Shown here in pieces: positions 36,768-47,963 of a stretch of 64,000 nucleotides of DNA. The stretch's first letter is position 1. Every line of letters starts with the position of its first letter. Position numbers and translations under genes: made by a program. Below the pieces are notes generated by a model, which ran no database searches, had not been told where the DNA came from, and worked only from the letters and a program-made list of their open reading frames with translations. Where the stretch lies: assembly GCA_002633005.1 (NCBI GenBank), contig NMRA01000110.1:395850-459849 (forward strand). The letters are read 5' to 3'. This stretch comes from Phoronis australis (lineage: Eukaryota; Phoronida; Phoronidae).

Positions 36768-39700
36768 GTAAGTTTATACACGGCAAATATAATTATTTAA
36801 TGTTTCGTTCGTTTTGTTAAATTTGTCTTCTGAGATAGAGTGTATGCTAAAATGACTCTCAGTGAGTCTTGACTGAACATGTCATTGGCAATGGGTAAAT
36901 ATATTAATATGGATGCTTTCGATCATTCGTGTGTACTCGTGAGTCGTGTAGACAACACCGCCGTCTCAACTGGCCCCAGTAGAGACGGTGGTCATTCTAT
37001 AGGCTCTCCATACTATCCTTACATCTGTCTTATCCCTTGGTGCGAGCAGTGTGAAAGTGGCCAAGTTGCCGATTTGGATGTTGACTGTTGTAATCAGGAA
37101 CCCGTGTAACATTCAGTTACTATTAATGTACTGCACTGGTTGAATATAACAGTGAGAACTAATTTCATTGCCTGCTTCTCAAAATCAGGGACCGCTATAT
37201 CTGACCAGTGCTAGTAATGTGTAACTGGAATGTTCTCAACTCTGTGTTAGCATGACACCTGTTGGTCATTGTCGGAGCTAGTGTATTTCTCCATTTTGGG
37301 TCATACCTTATTTGGCCATTGTCCTTGAATTCCAAGAACTTTAATTGGGTGACTTGTCATTGACCCGGTTTGTCATGTGATGCAGGGACTCATCTGTCCT
37401 GGCCGTCATTAAAAAAGCACTTTCTTCAGCGATCCTGTTTGGTTCTATGCATATTCTCAATGATCCGTGTCTATGGGAATTAAAATGACTTTGGCAAAAA
37501 ATTATCTTTTTTGGGTCGCTGTTAACTTATTCACTGCATGATAACCACAAATTATTTTAATTAACATCGCGTAAGTTAAACCTCAAGAGCTAGCGTAGCA
37601 CGTGACTTGGGGGATGACACTTGCAAAAAGTAGCATGGGAGAATATCTGGAGGACCTTTGTCTCTCTTGGACTTTTTATTTGTGAACTAGTGTTATTTTG
37701 CATAACAATCACGAAATGGCACCAGGCGAGAGAAGTTGAGTGAACCTTGACAGATTTTCATGGATATCTTCAAATTTATTAAGTTTACTAAATTCTCTAC
37801 AGAGACACGGTATCTGTTAATTATAACTCACTGTATATATGCATACTTTTTTTGAGATGAGCAACTTTTTATTGTGATCTACTATCTCCTGTGTACACCT
37901 GCGGCATCCACAACATCAGTGCTGTAATTACTGTATTCGCCGTAACAACCGCCCAGGGTGCTTAGAAAAGTTCGTTTCAGGGGGCGCTTATTATAACCCA
38001 AGGCCGTTGAAACCCGGTCTCCGAAACGGGTGAAATCGGAATCTAAGATTCATTATATTTACGCTCTGTGACATATCTGGGAGGGGGGACGGCACTTGAT
38101 ATAAAAATTTATGGGTGGTTGTCTTTTGAAGAAAATTTAGATTATGGGTGGTGGTTCTAGAAAGAAGTATCATTAAAAGTGGGTGGTATTTTGTGCCCTA
38201 ACACTGACCTCAATGCCCTCTGAAAAAATTCAAGNACTTACCAAAAATTCACTTGACAGATACCCAAAAATACAACAAAATAAGCCCATGTTGCTAGTAT
38301 ACTAAGTCAATATGTACACTATGCCAATATTCAAGTCATGGTCTACTTGATTACAGGCATATGTTGTATAGTCATATTAAAATGAAAATTACAGCAACAC
38401 TAAACTGGTGTTAACACATCTAAGTAATTTGATGAATTTTTACTTAAAGGAGTCAGATAGACAAGTTCTAATATTCACTTGGCATAGTAGCCTAAATGTG
38501 TTCGTGGAAACATTTTGAGAGTCTTAGATTCTTGAAATTGAAAAAATCTTATTGAAATAACAGAGATCACACCTTGTGGCTGCCTAAGGTATTGCCCACA
38601 GGTGTCTCTGAAAACCAAGTTTCTGGTAACTGACATGAGTTGTGATCTCACATGGAGTTTTTCTGCACCTACAACAACTTTTGTGGTTGCATATAGTTGG
38701 CATCCTGTCCGTCCATTCGTCTGGCTGTCAATCGGTCCGTCTATCATTGTCCGTCAGGCGTCAATTGTCTCAAGAACCGATTGGCGGATCATGATGAAAT
38801 TTGGTATAGAGGTAATCGGCAGGTATGCGCCAGCACCAGTTGATTTTCGGATGGATTTGGTTACTGTGGTACTTCATGTTGGACGCTTTAGTTTTTGACA
38901 AGCCAATCCTTGTGTGTCGATTATCTCAAAAACTGCTTGACAGATCACAATGAAATTTGATACCGAGGTATATTGCAAGAATGTGCCCGCACCAGTCAAT
39001 GTTTGGATGGATTCAACTACTGTGGTACCCCTTGTTAGTTTGCGACTGCTCAAGTCATTGCTTGTCCATCGATTATCTTGAAACCGCTTAACGGATCACG
39101 ATGACATTTGGCAGAGAGATGGATGGCTGGTATGCGCCAGCAGCAGTTGATTTTTGGACAGATTTGGCTACTGTATCACCCCCTGTAGGCCATTTTAGTT
39201 TTTGACCAGACAGGTTGATTATTTAACAAAGCACTAGGTACAACTGGATGAAATTTGGCTCAAAGATATATGGCAGGGATGGATGCACCGTCAGAAGTCG
39301 ATTATTGTTTTGATTCAACCATCCTCTTAGCCACTTTTAGTTATTGCCAATCGATTGTCTAAGTACTTAACAGGTCATCCTAGAGGCAATTTGTTTACAA
39401 GTGTTGCATTTTATATTTCAACCTAATTAAAAATTATGGGTCATGGGTTGGATAAATAAAAGCAAAATGCGGGCAGTAGGCAGGCCTTCATGCAGCGTAC
39501 GTCCTGGGCGTCTATTTGGACGCCCTAGCACTAATCTGGACGCCCTGGCAAGGACGCCCACATTGTAAGACTACTAGGACACCACAGTTAATGAAAGAGA
39601 GAAGTTGGCTCTTTCAACTCAGAAATGTATATAAAATGTTACAGTGTTCAAGCTATTTAGTAGATCTGTCAATCATAAGCTTGTGTTTGGTTGGCAGAGT

Positions 39701-42700
39701 ATCTCTGACATAGACACCTTATGATCTGTGCATGTTTTCTTGTGTTGGTAACTGCAGATTTGATGACTCATTGTACATTATATAAACCTAGTTAAGATGA
39801 TATGATAAACTTTATAACAGCAATTTGCACTCATCATTCAACCAAAATCTGTAATATCTGTAGTACCTGTTTGGTTAGCTATTTGTCTGTTTTCGTAAAT
39901 TTAGACATAAAAGTTTTGATCCACACAGTTTTTTTAGTAAAAAGATCACTACAAGAGAGCTGTTTTTTGTAAACTTACATGTAAAAGCCTTGTTCAACAC
40001 ATTTTCTTTGTAAAAAACCTCTCTGTGTATGGGAGGAGGGGGTTACTGGTCAATGGTGGTGGGGAGTGGGGGTAATGCGTCGTTTGGAATCATGGACGCC
40101 CTGGAATATTGGGAACCCCATTTTGGACACCCTATTTTCGAAATACTGCATAAAGCTGTGGCAGTGGGTAAACAATGACCCCCCCCCCCATACAGTTTTT
40201 ACTGGAACAGCCCTCACAGAATCTGACTTGGTTCATGGGATTTGAGATTTTATACAGAATAGCCATATTTCTGCAGCAAGTACGATAATTTTAGTGTTTT
40301 GGGTTTTTAATTAAAAAACATTCAGAATTCTGTACGGGCATTCTTGCCACATATCAGGCTATCCACAATCTGTGTTTGGTTTCTCGCTACAACTTACCTA
40401 TCTTGAGTCATTCAAGGTTTTCTTATTTGATAGTTGTCTATTATTGACTGATTCCTCATGCACTTTTAATAATTACTGCGTGTTGGTGTAATAGTCATTG
40501 GCGTCATGGTTATTGGATGTTCTTCGTTTCATTATTGACCTAACCTTTAAATATTTATTTGATTTCGACAAGTGTTGCTCCTCAGACTGCTTTCATCCTG
40601 AAATTTCCCACCTTATCTGTTACCTTATAATCATGTTACGCTTGGTACAAAGTCCTATATCATACCACTGACACAAACATAGTTTAACAAGGTTAAGTTA
40701 TCGTTCAGTTTGGCTTTACAGGAACATGTCTACGTCACATGGTTTATTCAGATCTAGCTGCTTTCTTGTAAGTCTAAGTCTGCATTCTAGTGTTTGCCTA
40801 AAGTCACAAGCAGTTTATAGCTTGGCTGGTCAGTAGACAATTCGAAGCATGTGAATACTCCTCAGTTACAAAAGTGCCCTGATCATGAATATGTTTTATG
40901 TACTTTTTGTGTGTTAATCAAGTCAGTAACTGATTGTATGAAAACCTTGTTCACTGTATGATGAGAAAAGTGGATGTTGTTAGCCAAGTTTGATTAGCAA
41001 GCATGGTAATAAAACATGACTGTTGTAATGCTAGAATTGCAATTCTCTACTTTGAAACATATCCATGGTCATCTTACTGAAACGTTGATTAGAAACATGT
41101 AACTCAGTCAAGTAATGTACTCCTGCCTGTGACTGTAGTTGAAACCTGACATCCTGGGCTGTATGTATTATGCAAACTGTTTCCCTTTCAATGCTTCGTT
41201 TTGCATTTTGGAAATTGGTTTCTTAAATGACTTGAGGTCTGTGACCTTGCCGATTAAAATAAGAGTTAACTTGTGCTCATTGTGGGTCTTGATTGTGTGT
41301 TCACCTGCTGAGTGCATGTGAGTCTCTCTCACCTTTCACCCGCCACGAGGATCATGAAGTCTTGATAATTACACTGAAGTAGGTGTTGTGATTCTAATTC
41401 TTCTTTTAAAAATACTTAGTATATGCTCAGATTCTTTCAGTTCAATGAATAGCATCATTTGATAGAACTTATGTATGTAGCACACAATGTAACAGTTCTT
41501 TGGTGTGGGAAAATGTCCGGATTAATCATTTTTTTGTGTGGCACATTTCATTTTGGTTTCTTTGTATTACGCACGGTCATAGGTTCTTGAGACAGTGTTT
41601 CGTCTGGCATCATGTGTGTATGTTTGTATGTATTAGTATGGCCACACTGTTGACTAGCACACATTTCCTCATGTGTCCACAGGATGGCGCCATGAACCAA
41701 GGAAGTGATGAGGAGGCTCCCACCACGTCACGCTCCAGCCACTCTACGAGTTATCTCCTCTGCCAGACATCGGCGTATGAGGACCACTATGATGGCGACT
41801 CAGACTCAGACACAGACAATGTAACCAGACCTAAACAGAAAGAAATGGGAAAACTGTTACACAAGCGTCGCTCGGTAAGCAGTCAAGCTATCTGACTAAC
41901 ATACTTGCGTTGAAGTTTATTAAAATTTAGATTTATCTGGTTATCAAAATTGTAATCTTCCATTTTTCGAAAAGCCCACTGCATCACTAGAAATCCCCAA
42001 TTTCTCTCTGTGTGTTGATTGACAGGACCTGTGCGATCAACAGGACCTGTGCAATATCAACTCTCCTACTAGTGATATTAAAACCGTTTTTTTTTTTATA
42101 TTCGGCAAATTTTGGTTTCACTGTTCTGTCATGTTGTGCTATAATTTGAAGAAGCCGGTCAGTACTCAACTCTGTGTATGGTAGAATTTTTGGGGTGATG
42201 GATGGGGGCAGGCCTTCATCCAGGATTTCGAAAATAGGGTGTCCAAAATGAGGTTCCCAATATTCCAGGGCGTCCATAATTCCGACGCGTAACCCCCCAT
42301 CCCCAGCAATCCCCCCAAACACACAGATTTTTTTACAAAAAAATGCATAGACCAAGGTTTTTACATCTAAGTTCACAAAACAGCCTTCTGTAGTGAGCAT
42401 TTTTAATAAAACATTGGTGTAGACCAAGACTTTTACAATGCTATCAACCAAGTGTGAGCATAGCAACATTGTATATACTTTGTATATACATTGTATATTT
42501 CTTCCTGCTTTGAAAAAAGAGCCCCCACTGTGAGCCTTCAGAGGCTTCCTAGTAATCATTACAATGTGTGTGTCCAAACTTGAAAGGTTCCTATTGACAG
42601 TGGGCGTCCAAATGATACATTGGGCGTCCTTGCCAGGGCGTCCATATTAGTGCTGGGGCGTCCATTTGGACGCCCAGGACGTACGCTGCATGAAGGCCTG

Positions 42701-45700
42701 NCTGCTGTTTAATTTTTATTTCCTTGAATACAGAAGACTCCCTCAGACAGCCCTTTAGACACACATCTGACTGACGATGATTATGAAGAAGAGGTTGACA
42801 ATGAAGTGGATTCAGAACAGATAGAGGTGTCCGTACACCCCCTGCCTAAGATCATTGAGCAAGCGGAGGAGATCGCACACAAGGTGTGGGAGGCTGGCTG
42901 GGAGGTGGTCAGTCACCATCATCTGCCACAGTGGCTTAGAGACAATGACTTTCTACTGCATGGACACCGGCCAGAGCTGCGCTCGTTCATTGAGTGCTTC
43001 AAGTCCATCTTCCGTATTCACACAGAGACTGGCAACATCTGGTCACATCTCTTAGGTAATCATGTACTCTTGTTGCTATGGAAACTCCTGTGTACCCATG
43101 TTCTGTCACATAAACTCCCGTATACCCTTGTTCTGTCGCATAAACTCCCGTGTACCCTTGTTCTGTCGCATAAACTTTCATGTACCAATGTTCTGTCGCA
43201 TAAACTCCTGTTTATTCATGTTCTGTCACATAAACTCTTGATTTAGACCTGTTGTAAACTGGTTTCATCTTTCTCTGATAAGGCATGAAGAACTGAGAGT
43301 TGATTATTGTTAGAGACCCGCTTTGGGTATACAATACTTGGCTGTGTCAAGTTAACTTATTAAGTGAGGAGGCAGTGTGACCTGGTTGATAAGTGCCCGC
43401 TTTCTTTACTCGAGGTCGTGGGTTCGAGTCCCACCAGGTCACACTGCTAAACCCTTGAGCCAGGTTTCTAGCTCCTCAGCTTGGTTTTAACCATATACCA
43501 ATAAAGCATAAAAATATTTCCAGTTGGTCAGTGCAATGGGCCCACATGCGAGGCCTGCGCACGTCTGGTACAACGTGTATCAGACCGCCTGCAATTAATT
43601 TATAACTCATTAAGCTTGATCTGAGATAAGTCCCAATGCGTAATCAAACTCACAAGTTCAGTGGTGCAATCCAACCATTTGCTGGGCCAGCTAATCCCCA
43701 CAGGTTAACTGGCATACTCTTTGAAGCATATTTAACTGAAAACGACACTAGCCTTGACTTCATCTTGTGGCTGGCAGACAGCAGTGAATTATGGTGATTT
43801 GTAATGAATGAACAAAAACAATTACTTTTGTTGTTTAATTGTTATGGCCAAAGCTAACAACTTCATGAAGTTTATCCTATCCAGCGATATTCTCAAAATG
43901 CATTTTTCGGCCCCAAAACCATGCATGTCCATTTAAGATAGTTTCGTCCTAGTCTCAGAAATTTTTATCCATTGTTCTTAATGAGGGACTTGAGGTTTAT
44001 TTCATTGCCATTGTTTATGTAGTGTAATAAACAAACAGTCTTTGGATTTTTGTTGTTCTCTATGTCTGCTCATGACTAAGTGCTACATGTCCGTGGTTCT
44101 TATAGTGTTAGTAATAATTCGGTGGAATTTCATCTTCAGCGCTGCTGTCGGTTTTCAAATGCTTTGTGTGACTGTTGTCAGCTTGTAAACATCTGGTGAC
44201 GTGTAAACAATGCAACACAAAATGTGTAAACAATGCAACACAAAACGTGTAAACAATGCAACACAAAACGTGTAAACAATGCAACACAAAACAACATTTG
44301 TCACTTGAGTACACCACAATTGAAAACACAAAACTACTGTAACGGGTTTCTTGGTGCAAGTAGGTTAAGCAACCATCTTAAGTTAAAGGTGGAAAGTGAC
44401 CCTCAAACTGCATCAAATGATATTAGTAATTTTTTGCACAAAAGGTTCTCAAGGCATGCGCTGTCTGGTCACACTGGAGTAATTATGACAACTCAAATTT
44501 TAAATCCGATCACACGTTTACTAGTTATCTGTGCTGTCACTTGATGTTTCCGTGCTGACAACTGTCCCTCAATGCATTTTTCAGCAGTGCCTTACATAGA
44601 TGGAACAAGGGGAAACTCATTTCTGGAGTAATGCCATTTTTTGTTTCAATAAGTCTTCCTCGTAACTGGAAGATTGTATCCTCATTTCCCCTGACTGTTC
44701 ACTTCACTATGATCTTTCCCTGCTGTTTACCGACTGTGTTCACATGACTAATATATCCCTGTGTTCGCATGACTAATATATCCCTGTTTATTCTCTGCAG
44801 GCTTCACAGCATTTGTCGGTATGACCATGTACTTCATTTCACGGCCCTCCCTCGAGATCCAGTGGCAGGAGAAGCTGGTCTTTTCCGCCTTTTTCTTTGG
44901 CGCCATCTTGTGTCTCGGATTCTCGTGGGTTTTTCATACGGTCTACTGCCACTCGGAGAAAGTGGGAAAACTATTCAACAAGTAGGTTTTTAGTGTTTTT
45001 AACCCATTATGATTCACCGGTAGTTTATTCTGCGAGCCGTTGGTATAACTCAATCTTGATGTTTTATTCATGTTGTGATAAAAATCTAAAATATTTAAGT
45101 CACAGTTGACTGTATATGAGTGGATATTGCATTTGTCACATTGAACACGTGACATATTAGATTGGCGTGACCAGTGCTAAAGCTCGTTGTTTGACGACAT
45201 TGGATGTAGTTTGAACACAAGTTGTTGTCATGCTAGGCAAGCTGCCTCTAGAAATCTATCTACTTAGTCTATCTACTCAGTGGAATAGAAATCAAAATAT
45301 TTACCCTCAATGCATCACAACTGGTGATTTTCAACCTCATTTCCGTGTAGCTCCATGCTAGTTACGACCTTGACCTTTCACCAAGTGAGCAGGTCTGTCA
45401 TCGTATTTCTTCAGAAGGAAGTCAGCAATACTGTTTTATCTGTATACTTCAGGTCTCGAAATTTTACTCTTTTAAGAGGATTTCCTCTTTTTGGTTTCTA
45501 TTTCCTGATATTTGATTTCCAGTTTCCTTTTGTTGTCGTCTCTTTATTATCGTTATTTCGACTCTATAATGTTTCTTGCTGTTAAATTTTACAGCACAAA
45601 AACTATTTGTATCACATAAGCCTATTTATTTGTAGAAAGACACATCACCTGGAAAATTTTCCTCTTTTTTATCGTTGGTCATTACAAGCGCTGATCACAT

Positions 45701-46722
45701 GTTGGGACACAAGGTGTCACTCCTGACTTTCAACTATTGTGCCATTTCTTGGTTTATGATTGCACTGTACCTTTGCTCAATCTTGCGGTGTATTACTCCG
45801 TCCGTTCACTTACCTTGCAGATTAGACTACTGTGGTATATGCCTGCTGGTGATTGGCTCCTTTGTGCCGTGGCTCTACTACAACTTCTACTGCAGTCTTC
45901 TACCCAAAGTCTTATACATCGTGTCAATCTTCGTTCTGGGAATGGCCTGTCTTATCGTTAGCCTTCTCGACTTTTTCGCCACGCCCAGATTTAGGGCGTT
46001 CCGTGCAGGTGAGAGCTCACATTACAATTTAGCACTATGTAATTTAAGAATGATTAATATTTGGCAGTGGTTGCATCATAATCTATTCATGCAGACATAA
46101 TTACATGGCAGTAGTGTGTGATTCCTCTCCAGTTGGTACTCATGCTGTCATTGTATACAAATAATCTCTGTCTCACATTTTTCACTTCCCATTTCACTGT
46201 TCACATATCATTTCCCCATTCTAGGAATGTTTATTGCCCTGGGACTGAGTGGCATCGTACCCGCCATGCATTTTGTAATAGTACACGGGTTCTGGAACGC
46301 CATCAACAAAGCAGCCCTTGGCTGGCTCTGTCTCATGGCTCTCCTATACATCGTTGGTGCTGTCATCTATGCGGTGAGGATACCAGAGAGGATCTTCCCA
46401 GGCAAATGTGATATTTGGGTGAGTACTGGGAAAACTCCTCCATTACTGTTGCAAGTTTGTGATTTCAGTTTAACCTAATTACCACTAGGTGGGGTTAACT
46501 AGTGAAGTGTAAATAAAACATTAATTCTTAGATGTCGTTGATGTTGTGCATGTGTGCATAATTATTTCCTCTAGCGGCCATCTTTTTTTCCCACAGTTCC
46601 AGAGCCATCAGCTGTTCCATTTATTCGTGATCGCCGCAGCCTTTGTGCATTACCATGGTATAACAGAGATAGCTCACTACAGACTGTCGCTAGGAGACTG
46701 TATGGAGACCATTGCTGTTTGA
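36750..46722 (+). CDS. ADIPOR: Adiponectin receptor (PAQR family), complete, seven coding exons
   Basis: Joined exons: 36750-36767, 41683-41874, 42734-43055, 44801-44981, 45821-46008, 46225-46418 and 46597-46722, all with GT-AG sites and matching phases, giving about 406 residues (vertebrate receptors are about 375-386). The order is an acidic, Ser-rich cytoplasmic N-terminus, the conserved LHGHRPxxxSFxxCFKSIFR and HTETGNIWSHLLG motifs, then seven membrane helices. The zinc site known from human ADIPOR1 structures (His191, Asp208, His337, His341) is complete: FHTVYCHSE, KLDYCG and FQSHQLFH. The family has a ceramidase-type fold, sits in the plasma membrane with the N-terminus inside, and signals through AMPK/PPAR in vertebrates. 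The first exon is predicted (see its own entry); the others are secure. The introns carry many repeats, including an inverted transposon pair around exon 2. Confidence 0.96.
38235..38235. other. Single-N assembly join
   Basis: An isolated N in ADIPOR intron 1. By analogy with 22163 it may mark a contig join; flanking sequence gives no clear overlap. Confidence 0.5.
38700..39370. repeat. Degenerate ~150-bp tandem repeat, about 4 copies
   Basis: Each unit has 'tcgattatctcaaaaxcxctt' near the start, then 'gatcacgatgaaatttgg', 'tatgcgccagcaccagttga' and 'ttttggatggattxgxctac'. Copies are strongly diverged. The 'gatgaaatttgg' phrase recalls the repeat family at 0.6-5.3 kb. Confidence 0.75.
39481..40160 (+). 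mobile_element. hAT-like element, copy 1 (plus orientation)
   Basis: It begins CAGGCCTTCATGCAGCG and ends in a decayed inverse of that tip (..tttcgaaatactgcataaagctg). It shares 'ggacgccctggaatattggg' and several 'ggcgtcc' blocks with the inverted copy at 42209-42700. No transposase frame. Superfamily inferred from the CAG-type tip only. Confidence 0.7.
41683..41874 (+). CDS. ADIPOR: ADIPOR exon 2: N-terminal cytoplasmic region
   Basis: Acceptor tgtgtccacag, donor CTCG|GTAAGC, phase 0 to 0. It includes an in-frame ATG at 41692 and codes MNQGSDEEAPTTSRSSHSTS.., then an Asp/Ser-rich stretch ending ..MGKLLHKRRS. An out-of-frame ATG at 41684 makes a three-codon frame whose TGA overlaps the ATG at 41692. 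Confidence 0.93.
42209..42700 (-). mobile_element. hAT-like element, copy 2 (inverted), ending at an N
   Basis: Both tips are visible: CAGGCCTTCATCCAGGA on the left and ..CGCTGCATGAAGGCCTG on the right, directly followed by N (42701). It is the reverse orientation of 39481-40160, and the two copies flank ADIPOR exon 2. A 196-codon minus-strand ORF runs through it but shows no transposase motif. Confidence 0.8.
42701..42701. other. Single-N assembly join at a transposon tip
   Basis: The N sits exactly at the end of the hAT-like copy, so the right target duplication may be missing. ADIPOR exon 3 starts 33 bases later and is intact. Confidence 0.6.
42734..43055 (+). CDS. ADIPOR: ADIPOR exon 3: conserved cytoplasmic core
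   Basis: Acceptor ttgaatacag, donor TTAG|GTAATC, phase 0 to 1. It codes an acidic stretch, then AHKVWEAGWEVVSHHHLPQW, the LHGHRPELRSFIECFKSIFR motif and HTETGNIWSHLLG, all diagnostic of the receptor. A 30-bp repeat begins right at the donor. Confidence 0.97.
43056..43238. repeat. 30-bp minisatellite at the exon 3 donor, about 6 copies
   Basis: The unit is 'ttctgtcgcataaactcccg' plus 'tgtacccttg' with substitutions. It lies directly inside intron 3, is divisible by three and has no stop in the receptor frame until 43244, so intron retention would add about 63 residues. Confidence 0.88.
43372..43447 (+). ncRNA. tRNA-like element closed by a 14-bp perfect stem
   Basis: Positions 43372-43385 (GCAGTGTGACCTGG) and 43434-43447 (CCAGGTCACACTGC) pair perfectly. 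Inside lies a perfect T-arm, GTGGG-TTCGAGT-CCCAC (43418-43434), with an RNA polymerase III B box (GGTTCGAGTCC). The D arm and anticodon arm are not convincing. It could be a decayed tRNA, a tRNA-derived SINE head or a short MITE that captured a T-arm. Confidence 0.55.
44201..44292. repeat. 23-bp minisatellite, 4 copies
   Basis: The unit is gtgtaaacaatgcaacacaaaac (shown in its first part as gtgtaaacaatgcaacac), in ADIPOR intron 3. Confidence 0.9.
44801..44981 (+). CDS. ADIPOR: ADIPOR exon 4: membrane helices 1-2 and first zinc ligand
   Basis: Acceptor attctctgcag, donor ACAA|GTAGGT, phase 1 to 2. It codes GFTAFVGMTMYFISRPSLE.. and the second helix ending SWVFHTVYCHSEKVGKLFNK, with the zinc ligand His in FHTVYCHSE. 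Confidence 0.96.
45821..46008 (+). CDS. ADIPOR: ADIPOR exon 5: membrane helices 3-4 and Asp ligand
   Basis: Acceptor taccttgcag, donor GCAG|GTGAGA, phase 2 to 1. It opens with (K)LDYCGICLLVIGSFVPWLYY, which carries the conserved Asp of the zinc site, and closes with DFFATPRFRAFRA. Confidence 0.97.
46225..46418 (+). CDS. ADIPOR: ADIPOR exon 6: membrane helices 5-6
   Basis: Acceptor ccattctag, donor TTGG|GTGAGT, phase 1 to 0. It codes GMFIALGLSGIVPAMHFV.. through ..YAVRIPERIFPGKCDIW, the invariant RIPERxFPGKxDIW motif. Confidence 0.97.
46597..46722 (+). CDS. ADIPOR: ADIPOR exon 7: membrane helix 7, last two His ligands, stop
   Basis: Acceptor tttcccacag. It codes FQSHQLFHLFVIAAAFVHYH.. with the two zinc-binding histidines (SHQxxxH) and ends ..GDCMETIAV then TGA. 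An AATAAA in intron 6 (about 46512) could give a short transcript, but no clear signal was seen after the stop. Confidence 0.97.
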   Translation, partial: FQSHQLFHLFVIAAAFVHYHGITEIAHYRLSLGDCMETIAV

Positions 46723-47963
46723 CGCCGGTGGGGACTGTTTTAGGAAGCAATAACTGAGAATCTTGCGTGGCAATGTGATGTGCAACCAAATTGTAAATAG
46801 ATGGTGGAGCACAGTCCTTATTTTTGTGCACAGTAGTATAAGTTATTCATGTTTGGACAAAAACAGATTTTTTTCAGACTTATATTCATTAGGTCACGTG
46901 ATGTGGCCAACAGATGGCGTGCTGATGGGACTTAAATGTTTGCAAAAAAAAATAGTTCAAAAATGCTGTTTTTCCATTGGTCAAATGCACTCTACATTTG
47001 TGCTTATTTTTCAATTCTTAGCTTACGTTACAGTAAACCTCACTTAATATTTATTTTTGTTGAAACATTTTGACAAAAAGTGGAATTACATTTCCACCCA
47101 TTGTTTCTGTTAAATTGAAGATTTATTACCGTATCTATACATGTGGCATGTTGTGGGCAAAACTTCTTGACCATTGTAGTCACTGTGAGGATTTTTAGCC
47201 AACAACTGTGGGCTCATATGACTTTAGGGTCAAAGCAATGGTTACTATTTTTATTATAAAGTTGCTATTTGTGAACATTTCTCTTCCATAATGAATCTTT
47301 TCATCTTTTCTCATTGTCTGTAATTGCATTCGACTGTGTTAAACTTAACTACACTCTATTGTACATATCACTATGCATTTTTTGGTGTACTTGTGGGCAG
47401 AGGGCGTGGCTAGACTATTTGGGCACCGCCCCCTTGATAGAATGATGTAACTTAGCCTTAATTAGTTGATCTCCTGATTGACAGGTCTTTATTTACCATT
47501 GAACTTCCAGCATTGGCACATCAATTCTCATCATCATGTTTGTTTTGATTCTATCTACTTTGCTGGTCCACATGTTTACACGAGGTACCCAGTCAACATG
47601 TGCACACCAGATGGCTCTACTGGTACTAATAACAGCTGTTTGATCACCAGTTTCATATGAATGTACTACAAGTCTGCTTGAGCATGATCATGTCATCAAT
47701 GTGGGGGATTTCAATTTCAAAATCCCTTGGTATGCAATTTGAGGGATTTCGTCTGTGGGCTGTTGTTTTTCTAATGCTTTGCCAGAGGGTTGTCAATTCA
47801 TAGACGTGTAAACAATACAGTGCCAAACTGCAATTTGGAAGTTTACTGTTGGCCACTGAGGCGATGTGGATCTTCAACTAGAGATAGAAATGCACTGTCA
47901 CATCACATTTTCAAAAAAATTGCGGATCTTGAATTTTTTTCTAATTCAGGTAACTACGGGACG
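46723..47963. other. ADIPOR 3' flank, no other gene seen
   Basis: It contains the 3' UTR of unknown length. No exon or repeat is supported before the foldback element. Confidence 0.4.

Larger units (their letters stand above)
36768..41682. other. ADIPOR intron 1
   Basis: A 4.9-kb intron (if the first exon is right) with a degenerate ~150-bp tandem repeat (38.7-39.4 kb), a single-N join at 38235 and a hAT-like element (39481-40160). Around 37.93-38.0 kb there is GC-rich 'cgcccagggtgc..gggggcgcttattat' sequence resembling a MITE end. No further exon is supported. Confidence 0.4.

Noticed and set aside
36879-37109. 76-codon plus-strand ORF in ADIPOR intron 1
   Set aside because: No splice sites or recognisable motif; cysteine spacing is not suggestive of a known fold.
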